A stretch of 64,000 nt of DNA from an uncultured Gammaproteobacteria bacterium. GTDB taxonomy: Bacteria; Pseudomonadota; Gammaproteobacteria; Eutrophobiales; Eutrophobiaceae. Of this stretch, positions 54,934-61,556 are shown piece by piece. The position numbers were made by a program, and so were the translations under genes. The stretch lies in NCBI GenBank assembly GCA_938084745.1, contig CALKEZ010000005.1, positions 1 to 64,000 of the forward strand, given 5' to 3'. The notes under the pieces are model-generated. The model saw nothing but the letters and a program-made list of their open reading frames with translations, was not told where the DNA came from and did not search any database. Each line of letters begins with the position of its first letter. Position 1 is the stretch's first letter.

Positions 54934-55599
54934 ATGAAATCATCAAAAGCATATCTCCAGATAAACTTAATATGTCTAGCAGCATTGATGACAAGCTTTT
55001 CTGCTAACGCTATCGACAAACTGATAGTGAACGGCTTATTCAAGGATAAGGCAATCGTAACGATTGATGGCAAGCAGCGTGTGCTTAAAAAAGGCAGCGC
55101 AAGCCCTGAAGGTGTTTTATTGATAGAAGCAAACAGCAAAGAAGCCATTATAGAAATTGAGGGAAAACAGGAAACCTATACCCTTGGAACACATATTGGC
55201 AATCAATTTAAAGCAGCTACCGGCGGAGAAAAATTAATTCTTACACCAGATTCTGCGGGCATGTACAACATCAGCGGAACAATAAATGGTTTTCAGATCA
55301 ACTTCGTTATCGATACAGGTGCAACACTGGTATCAATGAATAGTAATATTGCCAAAAGACTTGGTATTGATTACAAACTTATCGGGGAGGAAAGTATTTC
55401 CTTTACCGCTTCAGGAAAAGAAAAAGTCTACATTGTGAATTTAAAGAAAGTACAAATAGGCGATATACAACTCTTGAATGTAAAGGGCGCTGTTCATGAA
55501 GGCGACTACCCGCTCGTTACGTTATTAGGCATGTCGTTTCTCGGCAAGCTCGATATAAAACGCGAAGGCCGAATAATGGAGTTACACAAAAAATACTGA
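54934..55599 (+). CDS. periplasmic retropepsin-like aspartic protease (TIGR02281 type)
   Basis: 221 residues with a signal peptide (about 1-26, ending SANA). The N-terminal half is a beta-rich domain (about 30-105), and the C-terminal half is a single-lobe retropepsin fold. D127TGA is the catalytic motif, followed by TLVSMNSNIAKRLGID, and a LLGMSFLGKLDI flap-side motif is near 200. The family has one aspartate per chain and should act as a dimer. Bacterial members sit in the envelope; substrates are not established. It is convergent with the adenosyltransferase gene, 4 bases apart. Confidence 0.84.
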   Translation: MKSSKAYLQINLICLAALMTSFSANAIDKLIVNGLFKDKAIVTIDGKQRVLKKGSASPEGVLLIEANSKEAIIEIEGKQETYTLGTHIGNQFKAATGGEKLILTPDSAGMYNISGTINGFQINFVIDTGATLVSMNSNIAKRLGIDYKLIGEESISFTASGKEKVYIVNLKKVQIGDIQLLNVKGAVHEGDYPLVTLLGMSFLGKLDIKREGRIMELHKKY

Positions 55600-55603
55600 T
55601 TCG

Positions 55604-56164
55604 TTAAACAGAGCGCTTGAGCCGTTCGCTATCCCAGAATATTTCTTTACCGCCTTTGCCCTGGTTTAATGTTCTGGCCAAAACGAAGAGTAAGTCAGAT
55701 AGGCGGTTAATGTAGCGTATTGTTTCAGGATTGACATATTCTGCTCGGCTCATCGCAACCAGACCGCGTTCCACCCGTCGACACACGCTTCTGGCCAGAT
55801 GACAAAGCGATGCGGACATCGAGCCACCGGGCAATATAAACTCTTTTAACGAGGGCAGATCTTCATTGTAGGTGTCGATCAGTTCTTCAATCCTTTCTAC
55901 ACAGGTAGGAGAGAGTGTGGCTTTACCGGGAATAGCCATTTCTCCGCCCATATCAAACAGTCTATGTTGTATGTTTAATAAATAACCCGATATATCATCA
56001 GGAATATCACTTGCCTCAACAACACCGATCAAGCTGTTTAATTCATCGATATCACCCATAACGGCAACACGAATACTGGATTTATCAACACGCAATCCAT
56101 TTGCCAAACCGGTAGTACCATCATCACCGGTACAGGTATAAATCTTAGTCAGTCGATTAGCCAT
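55604..56164 (-). CDS. cob(I)alamin adenosyltransferase, PduO type
   Basis: 186 residues. TKIYTCTGDDGTTGLANG (6-23) is the ATP-binding N terminus, DELNSLIGVVE (about 39-49) follows, and the C-terminal RINLLADLLFVLAR-like helix reads INRLSDLLFVLARTLN. It attaches 5'-deoxyadenosyl to cob(I)alamin to make coenzyme B12. It is the last gene of the btuB operon, so it should be repressed by the product it makes through the cobalamin riboswitch. Confidence 0.94.
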   Translation of the reverse strand: MANRLTKIYTCTGDDGTTGLANGLRVDKSSIRVAVMGDIDELNSLIGVVEASDIPDDISGYLLNIQHRLFDMGGEMAIPGKATLSPTCVERIEELIDTYNEDLPSLKEFILPGGSMSASLCHLARSVCRRVERGLVAMSRAEYVNPETIRYINRLSDLLFVLARTLNQGKGGKEIFWDSERLKRSV

Positions 56165-56188
56165 TACTTGTTCCTTCTTGTGGTTTAC

Positions 56189-56716
56189 CTAGGCTACTTT
56201 TGTCAGGTAACGTTTTTGCATCCATACCTGGCTCCCTTCGAAGAAACCAAACAATACTGCGGCATAGAAAAGGTCCCCCAGTAACGTGTTACCAAAAAAT
56301 GGAATCGCCATCACATAGCATTCAATCAATCCAGCTAATGACATTGGGTATAGTGTTCCGCTTAACCAGGTTCCAAAGTTAGATAACATAAAAAATATCA
56401 TTGCGGAGCAAAATGCCGCCCCACCTACTCTGACAGCGGCACGTTTCTCTGATAAAAGGAAACGTCCTAAAAATGCACTTAAGGCAAAACCAAGATAAAC
56501 AAACATCATGGCAACCGGCTCGTAAAATCCAATCACAAAATCACTCAACAGTAATGCGCATAAGGGCAGCATCCACGATTTACGGTCAACAAGATAAGCG
56601 CCCGCAAACAGCCCAAGCGCACCGATAGGTGTAAAGTTAAGCGGGTGAGGAATGAGTCGTGAAAAAGCCACGAGAAGTATCAATAAAAATAAAACAACAT
56701 TCTTTTTGTTGGACAT
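56189..56716 (-). CDS. DUF6580-family membrane protein, candidate corrinoid transporter component
   Basis: 175 residues from ATG 56716 (CAGG 9 bases upstream); the ATG at 56749 lacks a ribosome site. About five membrane helices are visible. LIPHPLNFTPIGALGLFAGAYL (about 18-39, seen as two blocks) is the DUF6580 signature, with a PLCALLLSDFVIGFY block and a conserved aspartate following. The fold and size resemble solitary substrate-binding (S) subunits of ECF transporters. It lies between btuB (27 or 59 bases away by start chosen) and pduO, under a cobalamin riboswitch, with no btuC, btuD or btuF near. A role in inner-membrane B12 uptake is therefore inferred, not shown. Confidence 0.72.
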   Translation of the reverse strand: MSNKKNVVLFLLILLVAFSRLIPHPLNFTPIGALGLFAGAYLVDRKSWMLPLCALLLSDFVIGFYEPVAMMFVYLGFALSAFLGRFLLSEKRAAVRVGGAAFCSAMIFFMLSNFGTWLSGTLYPMSLAGLIECYVMAIPFFGNTLLGDLFYAAVLFGFFEGSQVWMQKRYLTKVA

Positions 56717-56775
56717 AAGTTTGTACCTGTCTGGATTTTTTGAGTGCATATTATAATTGCTTATTATTTTAACAT

Positions 56776-58818
56776 TTAATTAAAATTATAACCTATCGAT
56801 ATTGTGAAATTGCGTTCTGGCAATGGCTGCCCATTGTATCTGCCGGCAACACCCGTACTTCTGACACCGAAATCAAATGCTTTTTCGTCAAAAACATTAT
56901 TTATAGAGAAACTGCCCGACCAGGACTGATAATCACCTGTTAGTTTTAAATCCCACATGTCATAGGCGGGAATTTCCTGGCCAAAGTCATTGGTTTGATC
57001 ATTATCAAATCGTTTTTTTCCAATATAGCGCCACGTTGTAGAGAGTGAAAAATACTGATTCATCTCCCAATCGGCAAATAAACTCGCTGTATGGTTGGGG
57101 ACCAGTGGTACTTCATTGCCTTTAAAAGTACCTTCATCAAACGTCGACTCAAGATAAGCATAATTTCCATTTATCGAAAAATTAGTCAGCGGCTTAAGTT
57201 CAACGGTGATCTCAACGCCCTTACGTTCTGTAGGATCGAGATTCAGGTTGGTAAACGTTGCCGGGTTAAAATGAATCTCATTTTCAAGATCCATGTAATA
57301 AGCAGAGAGAGTGCCGGCAATAGTTTCAGACTCATAGTTTAATCCAATGTCTGCGTGTTTCGATGTCTGTGGGTCTATAACTGAAAACTCCCTGACGAAA
57401 AGCGCATTGAACTGGTAGATTTCATCTATCGTTCCAAAACGGACACTTCTACCAACGTTCCCATAAACTGATAAGGCATCGTTAAACAAATAACGTAGCC
57501 CCAAATTATACATTTCTTCAGTATCATCTTTAGAAAAAAGACCAGCACCCGAATCGAATGCCCCGCCCGGCGCGGTAGCATCAAACTGGTCTTTTGCTGT
57601 GACATTTATATGCTGTATGCGCATGCCAAACTCAAGATAGATTGAATCTGAGAGACTGACTAAATCGTTTGCATAGATTGCATAACTTTCCTGATCCATG
57701 CCTACTTTATGTACCGGTGTATTTATAGTTGCAAAGGTAGGCGCTGTATCAGAATTATAATTGTAATAAAAAATATCCGCACCAAAAGTAAGATTATGTC
57801 TGGTGGAAAATAGTGCAGATTCAAGTTTCATACGTGGGGTAAAAGACCAAACATCAAGATCGGTATCCAGTGAATTCGGAAACCCGCCTTGTTCCAGAAA
57901 TGTATTCTGATTTTTGTGGCGAAAGCCAACGTCAATTATGGCATCGATACCATTATTGAATTTCTGCTTTATGCCGGCAGTAACAAATTCAATCTTTTCA
58001 TTCGCATAATCGTTAGGTGTATTCGTCCCTCTTCGATCGGTGCCTAATTCATCAAGTCCAATAGTGGGATCAACTGTTCTGTTTCCTGGCAGTTCTAAAT
58101 CCTGATTAGATGCCCCCGTCTTGACAAAAATCTCACCATTAAGATGATCGCGTCTAATGTCTGCCTGAATATTTCTTTGCCTCAGATCATTATTACTTCT
58201 ATACCCATTTGAATCGATGTAATTTGCAGCAATATTGATTCCGTACTTCTCTGTTGCGGTTGATAATGCACCTTTCAATTCACTTGTTGCAAAAGATCCA
58301 TAGGCCGCCTTTGCCCGCACTGATTTTTTTCCTGGACTGGCACGCTTGGTAATAATATTAATTACTCCACCTACCGCACCATCGCCATAAAGCACACCAC
58401 CAGAACCACGTATGACCTCAATTCGTTCAATATTGTCTATAGGAATGGACGTAAAGTTTACGCTGGAGAGATCGACATCATTTAAACGACGACCATCAAG
58501 CAGGATTAATGTGTTTTGAGTCGAACTTGCGCCGAATCCACGAATATCTATCGTGCTCCTGACAGCAGAGTTACCAAAGGTGCTTCGACTTAATATCCCC
58601 GCTTCCAACGACAGCAATTCAGGGATGGTCTTTGCAGGAGATCGTTCAATTTGTTCTGCAGTTATGATGGTGATGTTTTTTGGTGCGTAAGCAACTTCTT
58701 TATCTAATCGGGTCGACACGACTGTCAAAGGGTCTAAATCGATACCTGCTGCTGAAACGAAACCTGATAATGACACCAGTAGTGAAAAGAAGTAAAACTT
58801 TGCGACAAGCTTAATCAA
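56776..58818 (-). CDS. btuB: TonB-dependent outer-membrane cobalamin receptor BtuB
   Basis: 680 residues from TTG 58818. Longer in-frame readings run back through the riboswitch. This TTG is preceded by GGAGAG at 6 bases and gives a signal peptide (about 1-22, ending SAAG). A TonB box-like LDPLTVVSTR (about 25-34) comes before the plug, with PKNITIITAEQIERSP and VLYGDGAVGGVINIIT (about 144-159). The barrel runs to a C-terminal aromatic-ended strand (FTISIGYNFN). Call as BtuB rests on the riboswitch and the adenosyltransferase gene. It imports cobalamin with TonB energy. Confidence 0.93.
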   Translation of the reverse strand: MIKLVAKFYFFSLLVSLSGFVSAAGIDLDPLTVVSTRLDKEVAYAPKNITIITAEQIERSPAKTIPELLSLEAGILSRSTFGNSAVRSTIDIRGFGASSTQNTLILLDGRRLNDVDLSSVNFTSIPIDNIERIEVIRGSGGVLYGDGAVGGVINIITKRASPGKKSVRAKAAYGSFATSELKGALSTATEKYGINIAANYIDSNGYRSNNDLRQRNIQADIRRDHLNGEIFVKTGASNQDLELPGNRTVDPTIGLDELGTDRRGTNTPNDYANEKIEFVTAGIKQKFNNGIDAIIDVGFRHKNQNTFLEQGGFPNSLDTDLDVWSFTPRMKLESALFSTRHNLTFGADIFYYNYNSDTAPTFATINTPVHKVGMDQESYAIYANDLVSLSDSIYLEFGMRIQHINVTAKDQFDATAPGGAFDSGAGLFSKDDTEEMYNLGLRYLFNDALSVYGNVGRSVRFGTIDEIYQFNALFVREFSVIDPQTSKHADIGLNYESETIAGTLSAYYMDLENEIHFNPATFTNLNLDPTERKGVEITVELKPLTNFSINGNYAYLESTFDEGTFKGNEVPLVPNHTASLFADWEMNQYFSLSTTWRYIGKKRFDNDQTNDFGQEIPAYDMWDLKLTGDYQSWSGSFSINNVFDEKAFDFGVRSTGVAGRYNGQPLPERNFTISIGYNFN

Positions 58819-58833
58819 TGTTGACTCTCCCAA

Positions 58834-58848
58834 GGTGCCCGCCGCACC
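58834..58848 (-). promoter_or_regulatory. short hairpin just upstream of the btuB ribosome site
   Basis: On the minus strand GGTGC (58848-58844) pairs with GCACC (58838-58834) around 5 bases, and the GGAGAG ribosome site follows 4 bases later. It may belong to the translational expression platform of the riboswitch or merely insulate the ribosome site. Confidence 0.4.
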
Positions 58849-58954
58849 ATTTAATTTAATTATGCTGGGAGAAACAGGGAGGCATTTAGATGACGACCGC
58901 GAATAACTACCGTCAATTGAATAGCCAGCACAGCCGCCCGCAGCGTGGTTTGGT

Positions 58955-59155
58955 AATATCAGGCCGGTCTCCGGACTTACGAGCAATGCTGTTGGCATTG
59001 GTCTATTCGCCTTCCCATGTCGATAAAATACAGAGGACACAGTGACTTAATGAATAGATTTTGACTCGCTTACCGTTGCGGGGGCAGCGTCGGAATTGTA
59101 ATTAAATACGCACCGACTTCCCGTTTAACACAACTGCTGTAATACAGTTGGCACC
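58955..59155 (-). promoter_or_regulatory. cobalamin (B12) riboswitch controlling btuB
   Basis: Read on the minus strand, the conserved blocks appear in order: GGTGCC at 59155, GGGAAGTCGGTGC, GCTGCCCCCGCAACGGTAAG, AGTCACTG (B12-box-like), TGGGAAGGCG and TAAGTCCGGAGACCGGCCTG. The core is complete and no block is broken. It sits about 12 bases after the predicted transcription start and ends about 137 bases before the btuB TTG. High coenzyme B12 should lower expression of btuB, the DUF6580 gene and pduO. Confidence 0.97.
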
Positions 59156-59173
59156 TAATACTTTCAATCGCGC

Positions 59174-59201
59174 AGAATACTGATTATCCTGTCTAAGTCA
59201 A
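59174..59201 (-). promoter_or_regulatory. sigma-70 promoter for the btuB operon
   Basis: TTGACT (59201-59196), 16 bases, TATTCT (59179-59174) on the minus strand. The expected start is near 59167, about 12 bases before the riboswitch begins. Confidence 0.7.
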
Positions 59202-59243
59202 ATAAAACATTGTTGATGAGTAATTAAGAAACAGGATAATAAA

Positions 59244-59274
59244 CAATCGTTCGTATAACGATTGCTGAACGAAC
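59244..59274. promoter_or_regulatory. nested inverted repeats, candidate operator upstream of the OFA transporter gene
   Basis: CAATCGTT-N5-AACGATTG (59244-59264) is a perfect 8-bp inverted repeat. GTTCGT (59249-59254) and ACGAAC (59269-59274) form a second one that overlaps it. GTTCGTATAACGAT resembles operators of IclR-family regulators. The site lies 61 bases before the transporter ATG and 43 bases upstream of the btuB promoter, and no IclR gene is in the window. Confidence 0.45.
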
Positions 59275-59334
59275 AAAAAAATACTGTGTACTATTAAGGA
59301 TTACGTCACATGCCTATTGGGGGTTATCAATAAC

Positions 59335-61023
59335 ATGCTTGGTCTATTGTATAAAGAACATATCGTTGCCAAAGAAGGCTTCAATCGATGGTTAATTGCC
59401 CCTGCCGCACTAGGCATACATTTGTGTATTGGCTCTGTCTACGCCTGGAGCTTATTCAACCCCTCGCTCATTAAACGTCTTGGCGTCGTCACCAGTGCGG
59501 CTGATGACTGGACGCTGAAAAGCGTTGTATGGGTGTTTACTGTCGCGATTGTTTTCCTCGGGCTATCCGCAGCTGTCGCCGGTAAATGGTTAGAAAAAGT
59601 CGGGCCACGCATGGTCGGTACTGTCGCTGCCTTTTGTTGGGGTGGTGGCTTTATGGTAGGTGGCGTCGGCATCCTCACTGGCCAACTTTGGTTACTTTAC
59701 CTGGGTTATGGTGTTATTGGCGGCTGTGGTTTAGGGCTGGGTTATGTTTCCCCTGTCAGCACACTTATACGCTGGTTTCCGGATAGACGCGGCATGGCAA
59801 CCGGCATTGCCATTATGGGCTTTGGTGGCGGCGCCATGATTGCGAAATTCATGATCGAGCCTTTTATCAAGTTATTTTATAAAGCACCGGATTATCTCGG
59901 GTCAGTCGACAGTGTTAACTTAATCACAGATGAATCAGGTCGACGTCTCGCAGAAATCGCCGGCAGCCTCAAAGAAGTCGTGATCGTCGGGGCCAATGAC
60001 ATTGGCAACATGCTGGTGCCGGGAGATGCCGGCGTCTATGTGGTCGGCACCGGAACGGTTGGTGTTGCACAGGCTTTCTTTACCCTGGGTGCAGTCTATT
60101 TCGTCATCATGATGTGCGCCGCATTTGGTTATAGAGTTCCTGCACAGGGCTGGAAACCAAAAGGCTGGGAACCGCCTCCGGAAGATTCGCAGCACGCGAT
60201 GATCTCCCGACATAGCGTGCACATTGATGAGGCACTTAAAACGCCACAGTTTTACCAACTCTGGATCGTCCTATGTTTCAACGTGACCGCGGGTATCGGT
60301 GTATTGGCGGTTGCCAAAACGATGATGAATGAGATATTCGGTTCTACCCTGCCCAATATTGTCGATTTTGGTTTTGCCTCGACCTATGTGTTGATGATCA
60401 GCGCCTTCAATATGGTCGGTCGGTTTGTCTGGGCCAGCGCTTCGGATTACCTCGGCCGCCGAAATACCTACTGGGTCTTTTTCACGCTGGGTATTATTCT
60501 TTATTGCTCCATTCCGTATACGGCGCATCAGGTCAGTGTCAATCCATCCGTGGTTTGGCTGGTATATTTTTATGCGGCGACGATGATTATATTCACCATG
60601 TATGGTGGTGGTTTTGCAACCATCCCGGCTTATCTGGCCGATATTTTCGGCACTAAATATGTCGGTGGTATACATGGCCGCTTGTTAACAGCCTGGGCTA
60701 GCGCGGGCGTGTTTGGACCGCTGGCGATCACGTCATTGCGAGAAATTTCGGTGAAAAATGCCATCAATGATCTAATTTCAAAAATCACTCCCGCCGACTT
60801 CCAGGCCAAGTTTGGTGCCGGTCTGGATCAACTTGATCAATTGGTGGCTGCCAAAACGGTGACCATTAGTAAATTGATGGAAATCGCACCTGTTGGCACA
60901 CCGGATCCAACATCGAGTCTTTACAACACCACGATGTATCTGATGGCGGTCATTTTATTTGTTGCATTGATTGCAAACGCCACGATGCGACCCGTTAATG
61001 CCAAGCATCACATGAAAGAATGA
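59335..61023 (+). CDS. MFS transporter of the OFA (oxalate/formate antiporter) family
   Basis: 562 residues from ATG 59335; TTG 59317 is an alternative that adds 6 residues. About 12 membrane helices. GIHLCIGSVYAWSLFNPSL (helix 1 region, about 27-45), GLGLGYVSPVSTLIRWFPDRRG (about 130-151, given as two blocks) with the A-loop PDRRGMATGI, and GGGFATIPAYLADIFGTKYVG (about 427-447, two blocks) are OFA family hallmarks. A large insert (about 180-260) separates the halves. The family moves organic anions; the substrate here is unknown. The next gene is a small membrane protein 31 bases away. Confidence 0.88.
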   Translation: MLGLLYKEHIVAKEGFNRWLIAPAALGIHLCIGSVYAWSLFNPSLIKRLGVVTSAADDWTLKSVVWVFTVAIVFLGLSAAVAGKWLEKVGPRMVGTVAAFCWGGGFMVGGVGILTGQLWLLYLGYGVIGGCGLGLGYVSPVSTLIRWFPDRRGMATGIAIMGFGGGAMIAKFMIEPFIKLFYKAPDYLGSVDSVNLITDESGRRLAEIAGSLKEVVIVGANDIGNMLVPGDAGVYVVGTGTVGVAQAFFTLGAVYFVIMMCAAFGYRVPAQGWKPKGWEPPPEDSQHAMISRHSVHIDEALKTPQFYQLWIVLCFNVTAGIGVLAVAKTMMNEIFGSTLPNIVDFGFASTYVLMISAFNMVGRFVWASASDYLGRRNTYWVFFTLGIILYCSIPYTAHQVSVNPSVVWLVYFYAATMIIFTMYGGGFATIPAYLADIFGTKYVGGIHGRLLTAWASAGVFGPLAITSLREISVKNAINDLISKITPADFQAKFGAGLDQLDQLVAAKTVTISKLMEIAPVGTPDPTSSLYNTTMYLMAVILFVALIANATMRPVNAKHHMKE

Positions 61024-61054
61024 TTGCTCAATAGAGAATTCCAGGAGAAAAACA

Positions 61055-61318
61055 GTGTCCTTTACATTTAGTAACTCAACCGAAGTGTTTATCTTCATTA
61101 TCTTATGCTCGGTCTATGTCTGCAGCATACTGTGGATATACGGTGACGCTGCCACTCGTGACATGGGCGCCAAAGGTGCTATTTTACCGTTGATTTTCGT
61201 GATTGCGGCGGCATTGGCACTCACCAAAGGCATGACATGGACCTTATTGGCCTGGCCAGCTGGATTTGTCGTATGGTTTATATTTCGTCCCAAGACCGCC
61301 CATACGATCGTTGAATAA
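61055..61318 (+). CDS. small membrane protein downstream of the OFA transporter
   Basis: 87 residues starting at GTG 61055, with AGGAG 10 bases upstream. Two or three membrane helices: about 9-27, 42-58 and 63-78. The middle has YGDAATRDMGAKGAILPLIF and the last helix WPAGFVVWFIFRPK, a pattern seen in small bacterial membrane proteins (DAxxRxxxG...WPxGxxxWxxFRP). I do not recognise a named function. The close spacing suggests it works with the transporter, perhaps as an accessory subunit. Confidence 0.75.
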   Translation: MSFTFSNSTEVFIFIILCSVYVCSILWIYGDAATRDMGAKGAILPLIFVIAAALALTKGMTWTLLAWPAGFVVWFIFRPKTAHTIVE

Positions 61319-61346
61319 CTTTTTACATCTTCGCACAGCACTCATC

Positions 61347-61375
61347 TTGGAATAGCGGTTGGCATAGTCTATACT
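61347..61375 (+). promoter_or_regulatory. sigma-70 promoter for metH
   Basis: TTGGAA (61347-61352), 17 bases, TATACT (61370-61375). The expected start, about 61382, is about 13 bases before the first riboswitch stem. Confidence 0.75.
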
Positions 61376-61394
61376 TCGCACCCTTCAAATACGT

Positions 61395-61463
61395 TCTGAG
61401 GAGCGCTGCGACAACAGCAATCACTGTTGCCAGGCTCAGACGTAGCACTAAAAAACCGCGCTC
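61395..61463 (+). promoter_or_regulatory. S-adenosylhomocysteine (SAH) riboswitch aptamer upstream of metH
   Basis: P1 pairs TCTGAG (61395-61400) with CTCAGA (61435-61440). P2 pairs CAACAG (61412-61417) with CTGTTG (61424-61429). The conserved GAGGAGCGCTGCGAC and GCCAGGCTCAGA wording is present. The pseudoknot GAGCGC (61401-61406) pairs perfectly with GCGCTC (61458-61463). These are the SAH riboswitch stems in order. The class switches genes ON when SAH builds up, and metH is a known target. Confidence 0.95.
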
Positions 61464-61556
61464 GCTTAATAGTTAACACTAAGCGAGATGACGGCTCTTC
61501 AATAAACCGTCAATCGCTTTAATTATCAAAAAAATAAGTGATAAGCGAAATGACGG
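61461..61556 (+). promoter_or_regulatory. SAH riboswitch expression platform with duplicated metH start region
   Basis: Four segments interlock. A: CTCGCTTA (61461-61468), sharing CTC with the pseudoknot arm. U: TAAGCGAGATGACGG (61480-61494). M: CCGTCAATCGCTT (61507-61519). D: TAAGCGAAATGACGG (61542-61556), which contains the metH ATG. U and D differ at one base in 15. A is complementary to the first 8 bases of U. M pairs with U or with D through two 6-bp helices and a small internal loop. A-U pairing leaves M free to cover the ATG (OFF). Pseudoknot formation releases U to pair with M and frees the ATG (ON). Structure read by eye. Confidence 0.7.

Noticed and set aside
58819..59040. N-terminal extension of btuB through the riboswitch
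   Set aside because: The extra 74 codons are the riboswitch read as protein. The TTG at 58818 gives a ribosome site and a signal peptide.
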